A stretch of 64,000 nt of DNA, taken from NCBI GenBank assembly GCA_022695795.1, contig MU404058.1, forward strand, positions 186,001 through 250,000, given 5' to 3'. The position numbers and the translations under genes were made by a program. This document shows positions 25,001-35,332 of this stretch, piece by piece (within the stretch, counting starts at the first letter, position 1; every line of letters starts with the position of its first letter). This DNA is from Biscogniauxia marginata (Eukaryota > Ascomycota > Sordariomycetes > Xylariales > Xylariaceae). The notes beneath the pieces are model-generated. The model had not been told where the DNA came from. It worked only from the letters and a program-made list of their open reading frames with translations, and searched no databases.

Positions 25001-28000
25001 ATAAATTATTTAAAAACAAAATAAAAAAAAATTACTAAAACATAACTAGTAAAATCATTAAATTTACTTTAAAAAAGAAAAATAATTAAAACTATTCTTA
25101 ATATATCTTATAAATCAAGAAAAACAAAAAGCATTATAAAAAGGAATTTAAAAGGATTTTAATAAAAAATATATTTAAGAATTAAAGTTCTCGTTAAAAT
25201 ACCTAGTAATTATAATACTTAAAATTAATAAAAACGGGAAGTAATATGTTAATAAAAAAGAAAACCTAGTATAGTGACGAGTAATTAATTACCGACACCT
25301 CAATAAAATAACCAAGAAAAACGGATACTCGTTACTATTAATGAAACTCATGAGAAAATAAATTAGCAAGGCCTAAATTTTTATAACATTAAACCTTCGC
25401 GATAAATATTATATAATTAAAATAGCTAAAAAACACGAATAGTATACCGCATTTCGAACGATATATAGATATTATAAGTATAAGGTTATGCCGTTTAGAC
25501 TTACTAACGCACTTGTTACATTTTAATATATAATTATAACGATTTTCCGTAAATTTCTAGATAAATTTGTATTTATTTATTTAAACGATATATTAATTTA
25601 CTTAAAAAGCGAGAAAGAACATAAGAAACATATAAAATAAATGTTAAAAGCCCTGGAAAAAGTAAACTTACTCGTTTACTTAATTAAAAGTGAATAGCAT
25701 GTCAAAAAACTAAATTATCTAGGGTTTATAATAAGTCTAGAAGAAATCCGCATTTAAAAAAGAAAAATAACAATAATTAAGGATTAACTAGAACTTAAGA
25801 GTGTTATAAATATACACGTATTTCTTGGCTTTATTAATTACGTTAAACAACTTATTAAGGATTTCAGGCGGATCGCTAAACTATTAATAGAACTAATTAC
25901 CTTAACGAAAACAAAAAAAGCTTTTCATTTCACTAAAGAAGCCTAACGGGCTTTTTAGTAGTTAAAAGAAGTTATAACTAGTGAAGTTATATATAAACTT
26001 CTAAACGAAAATAAAAAGAAACGACTAAAGATAAACGCTTTAAATTTCGCTATTAAAGTAGTCTTAAAGTAACTAGAAAACAATAGAAAATGGTACCTAG
26101 TTACATACCTATTTAAAGCACTATATAGTGCTAAACTAAATTATCAGATTTATAACAAGGAACTATTAATAGTTATTAAAGCATTAAAGAAATGGGAACC
26201 ATAACTTAGCGGAACTAAAGAACTTATCGATATATATTTAAACTATAAAAACCTTACACGATTCATAATAATATAAACGCTTAATTAAAGACACGAGCGT
26301 TAAATGATTTTCCTATTTAAATTCAATTTTAAAATCTAGTATATTAAAGAAAAGGAAAATATATAAGTAGATTTTCTTAGTAAAAAAGGAAATTATAAAT
26401 CAAAAATCAATAAAAGAGATATTTAAATATTTAAACAACAAAATAACGAATTAATTATATTAATTTATATATAAATCAACATAAAAAACTAGAAATAACG
26501 TTTTAAAGAAAATTATAGTTAAAAAGAAAAACAATTACAATCTTAGCAAGGATTTAGTAACAAACTTCTCTCGTATAAAGAAAAGGTATACGTATTAAAA
26601 CGAATACAGGACGAATTCGTTAAAAAATTTCATAAACACCTTTTACACGGCTACTAAGAAATCTTTAAAATAATGAAACGACTTTAAAAAGAATTCGACT
26701 TTCCAAAAATACGACAAATAGTTAAAAGAATTATAAAGAATTATAACATTTATAATAAAACTAAAGCATCATAATATAAACTATATAAATTACTATAATT
26801 AACCTAAATACCTAACAAAGCATAGAATATAATTACATAGGATTTCGTAATAAAACTCTCAAAGTCAAAAAATCCTACTATAAAAATATATTATAACAAT
26901 ATATAAGTAATCGTTAATAAACTCATAAAATACGCCTACTTCTTATTATTTAACGAATTAAGCACAATAAAATAATTAACTTTTAACTTCTTAAAAAAAT
27001 ACGTTAATAAACATAGGTTACTAAAACGCGTTGTTTTAAATAAAGATAAGCTATTCACGTTAAAATTTTGAACTAGCCTAATAAAACGAATAAAAATCAA
27101 GCAAAAATTATTTATAACGTATTATCCTTAAACCAACAAACAAATAAAGAAACTAAACTAGATAATAAAACAGTATTTACGAAGCTATATTAACTAAGAA
27201 ATAAATAACTAAGTAAAATTACTACTAATAACCTAAATAATATATAATACTTCGATTAACGAAAACATAAAAATGTTACTACACGAGGCAGTATACAGGT
27301 AAAAAGCGAAAGCCTAAAAAAAACCAATTAAACTTACGAAAGCACTAAAAATCGAAATAAAGGCCCTAAAAGTAAAAGTACTATCTAAAAAGATTTAAAC
27401 AATATAACAATAACTACAAAAAGAATTATAATTTATTTAAAACAAAATAACAAAATACTATAATAAAAAAAGAATTAAAAAACCAATTTTTAAGAGAGGA
27501 AACATAATTTACTTACTTCGCTAACAACAAAGCATAACATTAAAAACACCCTAAATTAAAATAAAGCGACCTAGCGAAAAACTTAAATTCAAAAAATTAA
27601 AACTATATAAAATTAAAAAGGTTATTTCAAAAATCAATTATAAGTTAGTATTACTAAAAAGATCTAAAATACATCCTATATTTCATATTTCGCTTTTAAA
27701 ACCAACATTAAATAACATTATACTAAAAAACCAATTAAAATTTAAAGAAAACCCTAATAAATACGAAATAAAAAAGATATTAAATTTAAAACGAATCGAA
27801 AGTTAATTATAGTATTTTATCAAATAAGAGGGCTACCCACTAAAAAAAAACACTTAAAAACTACTTAAACATTTAAAGAATTTAACAAATAAACTTAAAA
27901 ACTTTCACCGCTAAAACCTAAATCGCCTAGGGAAATCTAAGGACCCGGTTCGTGACCCAGTCGAGACCAATCGAAAAAGAGGAAAACCCCTAAAACAAGC

Positions 28001-28013
28001 ACGTCTTACTTAG
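22033..28013 (+). pseudogene. Gag-Pol frames of element B, inactivated by RIP
   Basis: Gag begins at the ATG at 22033. The zinc knuckle is at 23086-23127, reading Y-x2-Y-x4-H-x4-C, so two Cys have become Tyr. The protease block AFINSRINKSYI (from an Asp-Ser-Gly type site) is at about 24537-24575. Reverse transcriptase is at about 25290-25830, with VMPFRLTNALVTF and FIYLNDIL (one catalytic Asp now Asn). RNase H is near 26035-26270 (ALNFAIKVVLK, LNYKNLTRF). Integrase is at about 26600-27300 (KFHKHLLHGY, YYP.TNKQ). The chromodomain is at about 27740-27910 (YEIKKILNL, FIK.EGYPLKKNT). Many in-frame TAA/TAG. Confidence 0.85.
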
Positions 28014-28524
28014 ATTCAAACTAACACAACGATTCCTTTATACGTTATTATTCTTCATTAAGACGTTATTACTTTACCTTAAAAAGCTCTTGTTTTTTTA
28101 ACTTATTTAAATTTTTAAGTTCACGCTAAATAAATTTTACCCCCCGCTTACGAAAAAACTCGAACTATCGATCTAAGCGAGATATACAAGCCGAGAACTC
28201 TTAAAGGCTTTAAAGAATATGTCGATACTCCTTAAAAACCACATATTTCTCCTTATTAACACGCAGTTTTTCCAAACGAATGTTTTTTAAAGAATTAAAA
28301 AAAATGCGATTTTCGTCACATTAAAAAATATTTATTTTAATATAATTCTAATACTTTTTACGACCTTTTAACATCTTATAAACAAGGCCCCGATCGAAAT
28401 AACGAAAACACGGTATAACTTCGAAACTAAACTCGGCAATCGCGAAAACCAATTCACGACGATATTTAATAAAACTCTTTTTTAAATCTAATTAAAAACG
28501 TTTAATTATTTTACCTAAAAACAT
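28000..28524 (-). pseudogene. Antisense Zn2Cys6-like frame in element B (RIP-mutated)
   Basis: Minus-strand frame from the ATG at 28524 in the region between the chromodomain and the 3' LTR. About codon 39 starts PCFRY. The spacing is C-x2-Y-x6-Y-x8-Y-x2-Y-x7-C, exactly the Zn2Cys6 spacing if the Tyr codons (TAT) were Cys (TGT) before RIP. A charged stretch (IRLEKLRVNKEKY) follows. The 3' limit is uncertain and probably overlaps the end of the sense pol frame. The same spacing appears in the copies at 39808-40368 and about 58420-58972. Confidence 0.6.
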
Positions 28525-28591
28525 AATAAAAAATAGTAAGTATTAACCTAAAACGTTTTAAGGACAAAACAAAATTAAAGGAGAGAAATAG

Positions 28592-29058
28592 TATTACGAA
28601 TTAATAAGGGTTAAAAAGGTGAATAATTATATAAACACAGGTCACGTGACATATAGTAGCATTCTCTGTAGCTCTCACAAAGAATAAAAGAAAATAATTA
28701 TATTCTCTGTTGCTTTTACAAAAAATAAGAAAGAATAATTATATTTTCTATTGCTCTCACAGAGAATAAGAGAGAATAATTAAGGATGTTAAGCATTATT
28801 TTAAAAGGAAATTTAATATAAAAAGAATAAGATTTCTCTTGTTTTTAGTTATTCATTCTAGTTCTTTAACTATTAATCTAAAACTATAATCACTCTTTAA
28901 TACTATAATAAGAGTACCTTAAAACCTCTTTAACGAATATAACATTATGAATCACTTAAACTAATCTTAACCCATTATTACCTTTAAAATTAAGAAAACC
29001 CAGTACGTACTCACCTATGAAGTCAGCTAACTAAGAACACATAAGGAGGTTCGTCACA
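28592..29058 (+). repeat. 3' LTR of element B (467 bp)
   Basis: Starts TATTACGAATTAATAAGGG (TG of the LTR end mutated to TA) and ends GGAGGTTCGTCACA. U3 has GGTCACGTGACAT and three tandem copies of a ~43-bp unit beginning ATTCTCT and ending AATAATT. Confidence 0.8.
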
Positions 29059-29768
29059 TTTTTATTTTTATTAAATTATTAACTTATAATTAATTATAAT
29101 AAAAATAATAAAAATAAATAAGTTATTAAATTATTTAATATATTATATAAAATTAAGTTTTTTAAAAATTTATAACTTTATATATAAAAATCGGAAAATT
29201 CTCAAACTTTTTTTAATTATATAATTATTTAAAATAATTAAATATAAAATCGAAAAAAAAATCGAATATTTAATAAAAAAGTTTAACGTACCACACAAGC
29301 GAGTAAACAAAACAAGCTTACAAATAAAATGGTTTTTTATATAAAATCGACTTTTTCGAAAATTTATAACTTTACTTATAAAAATCGAAAAAGTCTCGGA
29401 CCTTTTTTCCTAGTTATATAACTATATAGTTTAATTAAAATAAAATTTAAAAAATAAAAAGTAAAATATATAAAGAAATATGTAAAAAGGTCCGTGCGTT
29501 TTATTATAATTTTAGTTTATATATATATATATATATTTTTCCCGTTTTTTAATATTAATTTTTTTGATTTTACTTTTAATTAAATTATATAATTATATAA
29601 TTAAAGAAAAAGGTTCGAGATTTTTCCGATTTTTATTTAAAGTAATGCACGCTTTTTAAAACGTACCTTTATTCGCTTATTATATTAAACTAAGTACTTT
29701 CGAAGTTTTTAGTACTTACCTGTGCCACCCCTGCACGCGCTAGACTGCTAGCTCGCGACTAGCCATCT
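29059..29768. repeat. AT-rich foldback repeats closing the first AT block
   Basis: Contains two inverted arms of the same foldback family seen at 13966-14672: TATAAAATCGACTTTTTC..AAAATTTATAAC near 29337-29370 and its inverse near 29600-29650. A TA dinucleotide run is at about 29518-29535. It ends with the 20-bp sequence TAGCTCGCGACTAGCCATCT (29749-29768), the reverse complement of 13806-13825. Confidence 0.6.
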
Positions 29769-30315
29769 ACATACCCCTCCTGTCGGGTGCTGATTCAAGA
29801 GCAGGTTTAGACGTAGATGTATCGGTTCAGTGACCTATGAGGTAGTCACCTGACCATAATATGTGGCCCAAGTATTTTAGCCTTGATTTAGTACTAGGGT
29901 TTTCACTGAACATGCATAATACATCATCGTCGAAGCCACTTCACGGACTGAGCCCTTAGACCCAGTGATTCTCTGGGTTCCTGAGCTAACTAGCGCAAGC
30001 CGTCCCGGATGAAACTGTCTGACCCTCTTCTAGCTACTGTAGTAGCTACTGCAGGACCCTCATATAGCGGAAGGTAACTGTCTGTCGAAACCTGGTCATA
30101 AAGGGAAAGTTCGGTCTCAACTGATAACTGATTTTCGCGATACCCTTGAGGGAGTTGTATATGTTGCTAAGGTAGCTACTTACGCGTCACGGCGGTGACT
30201 AGCCAACCACACTACACCACCCCGATCCCACAAAAGGGTAACAGAATATCAAACCCGCTGATTTGAAAACGTTGGACTATGATATGCTGTGTGACGGTCC
30301 TCAACCATTATATTA

Positions 30316-30572
30316 CGGAGCCTAGTTATCCCAGTGTTATTCCGGAATTATCAGCGCAAATTTTCGGCTCGTGAATTTTTTTTTTGTTTTTGGCGATTTT
30401 AAATCAAATTAATGCTTTTAATATAAGTGGCTTCGTAGTTACAATTCTTATATTGATTAAAAGCATTAATTCACCTTAAAAACGTGAAAAACGTAATAGA
30501 AATCACAAAACGCAAATCAGCGCTCATCTCTCCGGATTAACCCCCGGATTAACCTGGGATAACTAGGCTCCG
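30316..30572. mobile_element. MITE with long terminal inverted repeats and TA target duplication (257 bp)
   Basis: The left end CGGAGCCTAGTTATCCCAG is exactly repeated in inverse at the right end. TA flanks both sides (30314-30315 and 30573-30574). Inside, TAATGCTTTTAAT and ATTAAAAGCATTA pair around a short centre, so the whole element can fold back. It is too short to encode a transposase. The TA duplication points to mobilisation by a Tc1/mariner-type enzyme, which is inference. Confidence 0.85.
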
Positions 30573-30892
30573 TAGTTACCCCTAGTGCCTCCCCTATAGC
30601 CTCCCTTATGAGTCTCTAGGTCCCCGAGAATGTCACGTAGGGTCGGCAACATCAACACCAATTTCATCCATCACGATAACTTCAATGGAGTTGCAAAGAG
30701 GGGTTTTTTTTTCTTGGTTCAAAAATATTTTCACACTATCCTGAGTGACAAAGTGACTTGTACGGATATCCCTACCAAAAGTCTTTGCCACGCCAAGAAT
30801 GCCAAGTTATCGTACCCGCTAGATTGCAGCTAAGTGCCAGCTGTTTCGCTGCCGTTACCTCTTTAGTAAATTCGATTTTGACGATATTTTTT

Positions 30893-30990
30893 GGGTTATT
30901 CCGGTCGCGTTTCTAGAGTGAATTGAGGCTTTCGATCAATATAGGTGGCTTCAAGTTTGCAGTCGCAATTGCAATTGAGGTAGCTATCGC
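30893..30990. repeat. Degenerate relative of the MITE
   Basis: GTTATTCCGG is shared with the MITE left side. GTGAATTGAGGCTTTCGATC followed by AATATAGG matches the reverse strand of the MITE interior (GTGAATTAATGCTTTTAATC, AATATAAG) with mostly A/G and C/T differences. GTGGCTTC is also shared. Confidence 0.45.
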
Positions 30991-31711
30991 GAACAAAAAG
31001 ACTGCAGGTGTGAGGGATGGTAGTTGTATTAATGATGGAGGGCTACGTGGGGTGGTTCATGCACCAACCTGAAGGGTTTAAATGCAAATTTTTCTAGACT
31101 AGGTAGGTACGCTAGATTCTCAGGACTTATTGCTTGTTGCCTCCGCAAATGGGGCCTGCTGGTGCTGTTAATAGAGGCCTTATATCGAATACACTTAAAC
31201 CCCCTTGCGCTGTAGCTAGAAGCCATCATAGTAGGTACTTCAGGTTTGTATAGAGATAGGGCTAACGAATAGGTATCTACATAGCTTTGCCATATATGGC
31301 CTAATTATGTGGGACACCGTGGAAATAGCCAACTTCACCGTGTAAATAGGCGTTTCGAAAAACCCACACGAGCCTTGTTAGCACCCTCGGGATCCCGCTG
31401 TGGTAGTCAAAGAACAGAGGATCGGCCCGAGAGTCGTCCAGATTTCTAAAGACTAGGTACTATGGTCTGGATATTCAAATAAATTCGGAATTTTGCTATT
31501 TGATATCGTGATGAACCACTACTTCTACTCCTGTGATTGCCCTGCAATTGGTGCTTTGGGCTTATCGAAGAGATGTTCTGATAGTGAAATACGATGCACC
31601 CCTCTCCCTAAGCCCCTCTAAACTTAGGTACCCAGACGTGAATATTGCAACAAACCATGTGCCAACCATCCAGCTATTTTAGATATTTAAGCCCGCTCCG
31701 TGATTTTTATC

Positions 31712-33433
31712 CTAAGCCAGATTCGCCTGATCCATATTTCTGATGAATCTGCTATACCACTGCACACCCTTGATGTGGCCGAGCACGCTCACTTTCTCGT
31801 CCACCGTGTGGATGCCGTCAAACCCCTCTTGCTTTGGGTCCCATCCCGGACCGTACCTGAAAATATGTCTTGTAAGGTCCCAATAATACCTTGTGTCCGT
31901 GTTTCCGGTCATGATGCCGGGGGCCATCAGGAATTTGTCGCCATATAGTCCACGCGATGTGCCTGAAAGCACCGAGTAGGGGGTCACTGTGTCCACAGCT
32001 GTCGGTGTGACGGGCGCCGGCTCCAGTGTGTGGGGGCCGGAGTTGAGCTTTATCGAACGCGGTGTCTCTGGCTCGTTGTTGAATGCCTGGACGGTGAGGT
32101 TGTACTTAGCGGCGATGCTTTCCGCCAGTTTGGTCAGCTTCTCTTGGACTTCAGATGGGTGGTCGCCGACGTTCACTCGGTGGTTAACGAGGACTCTCGT
32201 GCGTTCAGGAAGGGCATTGTTCTTCACTCCGCCACTTATCACGTCGGGGGCCACCGAGGTAGTGAAGAGATATTTAACATCGTCTCCTGCATTCGCCGCT
32301 TCGAGGGCGAGCTTGTCCTTCTTTTCACACGTATCAACCTTCCACGATGGAAGTAATTTCCTCAACTTAGAAGGAAATTCGGGACTGTGCGCAGCGCCGC
32401 AATGTAACAAGCCGAGATAGGGATTCTCTGGGTGAAAGTGTGGCCTATATGGGTTTGCTTCAATCATCGTAATGAGTTCAGACAGAACCCCGATGCCGTT
32501 ATGAGCTGGAGGGATTGAAGAATGCCCTCCAGGCATTCGAATTATGATCTCAACGTCAATGTAGCCCTTCTCAGCGACACCTGGGATTGCAAACGTAGAG
32601 CCCCATACACTTGTTGTGCCTGCTCCTTCGTCCACGATCACAGCTGCACCATCCTTGCCGTAGCGATCAATCAATACGCGAGCAAGGTGGCCAGCACCTT
32701 CTCTACCTGAAATCTCTTCGTCAAACCCGAAAGACAGAACCAGCGTTCTCTTCGGCTCGAACCCCGCCTCTATGAGAAGCTCGACAGCCTCTAGGATGCC
32801 GATGAGATTATTCTTGCAGTCCATGGAACCTCGGCCCCAGACATAGTAGCCGTCATACACACCACTAAAGGGTGGGTATGTCCATTGTCCTACGGTAGAC
32901 TCTGCCACAGGAACAACATCTTGATGGGCCATCAACACAGTCGGGCTTAGGCTCTCGTCGGAGCCTTGCCACGTGAATAATAGGCCGTGCGTATTAACTT
33001 TCTCCAGTTTCAACATGCTGTGAACGAGCGGAAATGTCTTCTCGAGATAGTCTGCCATATCGTACATGACATCCCATCTCTCGTCCTCTCCAATGGGTCC
33101 GAGGTCATCGTAGGACTGAGAAGGGACCTGGATCGCGCCAGCCATACGCGCAATCGTCTCGTTGCGGAACTTGGATGTTGCGAAATACTCGTCCATCTGT
33201 GAAAGGGCAGGACTATCCTGATGGGGTATAAGAGGCTCGACTTGAGGACATTGCGACATCAGAGAACCCGAGCCATCACCTCCCGTGAGTGAATTAAGGA
33301 CACTGAAGGAGACCTTGACAACCGCAGCGAGCGCGGCCATCTGGACTAGTAACGCCCAGAAATATCGCCAGCGCGGCGGCGGCGTAGCCATGCGGGGAGA
33401 AGGAAGAAGTGATTCTTTCTCTGAAAACGCCAT
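31712..33433 (-). CDS. CPS1: Vacuolar carboxypeptidase S-like M20 metallopeptidase, 573 aa
   Basis: Intact intronless gene. A membrane-anchor segment (WRYFWALLVQMAALAAVV, residues ~22-39) near the N-terminus fits a type II membrane protein delivered to the vacuole, as for yeast Cps1. Zinc-site motifs are in family order: VLMAHQDVVPV (His), WGRGSMDCKNN (bridging Asp), GFDEEISG (catalytic Glu and ligand Glu), VIVDEGAG (Asp), and near the C-terminus GNTDTRYYWDLTRHIFRY (last His). PGGHSS marks the dimerisation/lid region. Role by family: release of C-terminal amino acids from peptides, for nitrogen recycling. An upstream ATG at 33463 would add ten residues; 33433 is preferred because MAFSEKESLLP looks like the usual cytosolic tail and its context is good. 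It sits in a ~5 kb island between two RIP-mutated AT blocks yet shows no RIP damage. Confidence 0.92.
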   Translation of the reverse strand: MAFSEKESLLPSPRMATPPPRWRYFWALLVQMAALAAVVKVSFSVLNSLTGGDGSGSLMSQCPQVEPLIPHQDSPALSQMDEYFATSKFRNETIARMAGAIQVPSQSYDDLGPIGEDERWDVMYDMADYLEKTFPLVHSMLKLEKVNTHGLLFTWQGSDESLSPTVLMAHQDVVPVAESTVGQWTYPPFSGVYDGYYVWGRGSMDCKNNLIGILEAVELLIEAGFEPKRTLVLSFGFDEEISGREGAGHLARVLIDRYGKDGAAVIVDEGAGTTSVWGSTFAIPGVAEKGYIDVEIIIRMPGGHSSIPPAHNGIGVLSELITMIEANPYRPHFHPENPYLGLLHCGAAHSPEFPSKLRKLLPSWKVDTCEKKDKLALEAANAGDDVKYLFTTSVAPDVISGGVKNNALPERTRVLVNHRVNVGDHPSEVQEKLTKLAESIAAKYNLTVQAFNNEPETPRSIKLNSGPHTLEPAPVTPTAVDTVTPYSVLSGTSRGLYGDKFLMAPGIMTGNTDTRYYWDLTRHIFRYGPGWDPKQEGFDGIHTVDEKVSVLGHIKGVQWYSRFIRNMDQANLA

Positions 33434-34670
33434 GCTGGAATAGTTGCATAGGACACTCAGCATACGCTGCGTTTGGAGATACTGACCGATTCCTTTTGAC
33501 TCCAGCCCCGGCGATGGTGCAATGTGTTTATCTTATCGCACCCCGGTCGCCCAACCCCCCTCTCCCGTACGTAGAGAATGTAACGAAGTGGCGCCCATGT
33601 CACTATATTTGTGGCGCAGAATGACGATTGGAACAAATGTGAAGCCATGCTAAGCTTGGGTCGTAAGGCGCTTGGGCCATAAGATGAAACCTTAGGTAGC
33701 TCTACTAGTTCCCTGAAGGAACCACTGAGTATAGTTTCCTGCCACGGTAAACGGCATTACGAACCAGTGTCGCAAGTGGGAACATGCATTCCATAGAATA
33801 TCTAACCCAACAACCTTAAATCCGAGCTATACCCCTATCACAAATTGTCACGGTTGTACTGGCAGGGTCTAGCCAATCACATCAAGCTATTCCCTTTTAC
33901 AAGAAGGTGATCAGAATATCAAGTCCGACCCATTAAGATGATGACATTACAGTTTGAGGTATATGCTGCTATTGGTAGGCTAAGTTATTACAACGGTGCA
34001 GGCCTCCTTTGAGGACAGGTATGAGTTTGCTATTATGCAAAGAACTAGAATTGGAGGTACACAGATAGACGGCTTCTTTGCACTTAAAAGACCTCTTCGT
34101 CTCCCGAGTACCCTTAGTTCCTACGTTTCCACTGCTGTAAGCTAGGATAGTAAGTTAAAAAGAAATTGGGCCCCTGGTGCAAGTTATGGCAAGTGTTGGC
34201 GGTCATGCATGTTCAACCCGAAATGGTACTCTCGCCATAAACGGCTAGGGATACTGAATATATACTACTCAATATTGTGTCAAGGCTGAAGAGATTGTTA
34301 CAGTCGAAATCCTGTTCAGTAGTAATGCTGACAGTAATAGAGAGTCGGAGAAACCTGCAAATACGAAGCTCCTTCCCCACGCCCTCTGTGCAGAGTACCT
34401 ATTAATTGTCCCCTTCATAACGTAAAGTCAAGAAAGCACTGAGGCGGATCCACGTGGGCTCGGTCTAAATTCACCGACATCACTCAGCTGGTATCTGCAG
34501 TCTGCGTTATTACGTGAAATATCCCCGCAATGATGATTTAGAATGCCACATACGTCAACAAATATTATGTAAATAAGTTCTCGAAGGGATATTTCTAGTG
34601 TTACTACTGATTATAAAGAGCTGCTAAACCGTTAATCAGGCTAAATCTTAAGAAAGGACGAGAAATGGTT
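33434..34670. other. Intergenic, promoter side of the peptidase gene up to the second AT block
   Basis: No gene was recognised. Composition changes sharply to AT-rich at about 34665-34680. Confidence 0.6.
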
Positions 34671-34896
34671 TAAATTTTAATGTATAATCTTTTTAAACAA
34701 ATAATCTTTATTAATTTATATTTTTACATATTTATTTAAAAATAAAAATAAAAATCTTTTAAGATTATTTATATAATCATTAAAACTAGTTATAAATAAT
34801 ATATATTTTAATATTTAATTATTAAAATATAAAGTTTTATTTTTAAATTTCATTATATAATTTTATATTACGTACCTTATAAATAAATAAGCTATA

Positions 34897-35332
34897 ACGT
34901 GTTTTATAAGTGAATAAGTCACATAAGTAAGTAGGCCATTAAATTTCCTATATAAAATCGACTTTTTTAAAAATTCATAACTTTACGCGTAAAAATCGTA
35001 AAAATCTTAAACCTTTTTTTAGTTATATAATTATAAAGTTTAATTAAAATAAAAATCGAAAAAATAAAAAGTAAAATATATAAAGAAATACGTAAAAAGG
35101 TTTATACGATTTATTTTAATTTTAGTTTTTACGCGTTTTCTTTTCGAGTTTTTTAAAATTAATTTTTTTGATTTTACTTTTAGTTAAACCTTATAATTAT
35201 AAAACTAATAAAAAAGATCCGAGACTTTTACGATTTTTACGCGCAAAGTTATAAATTTTTGAAAAAGTCGATTTTATATGGGAAATCAAGTGGCCCACTC
35301 GCTTATGTAGCCCACTTGCTTATGAGACACGT
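34897..35332. mobile_element. Complete foldback MITE-like element, 436 bp, TA-flanked
   Basis: Ends ACGTG..CACGT with TA directly outside both ends (34895-34896 and 35333-35334). The two arms are inverted copies over most of their length: ATAAGT.AATAAG.C.CATAAG at the left matches the inverse of CACTCGCTTATGTAGCCCAC at the right, followed by TATAAAATCGACTTTTT on both arms. The right arm is less AT-biased than the left. Related copies are at 14281-14672 and 29332-29650. Confidence 0.75.

Larger units (their letters stand above)
21471..29058 (+). mobile_element. Ty3/Gypsy chromodomain retrotransposon B (RIP-mutated)
   Basis: Shared LTR, internal region 21957-28591, 3' LTR 28592-29058. It is less mutated than A: the gag ATG is kept and more catalytic residues are readable. 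An antisense Cys-cluster frame sits between the chromodomain and the 3' LTR. Confidence 0.85.
29769..31711. other. Normal-composition island, left part, no supported gene
   Basis: Apart from the MITE at 30316-30572 and a degenerate relative near 30893-30990, no gene was recognised. Short open stretches (30630-30833 plus, 31029-31229 minus) have no recognisable features. Confidence 0.55.
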
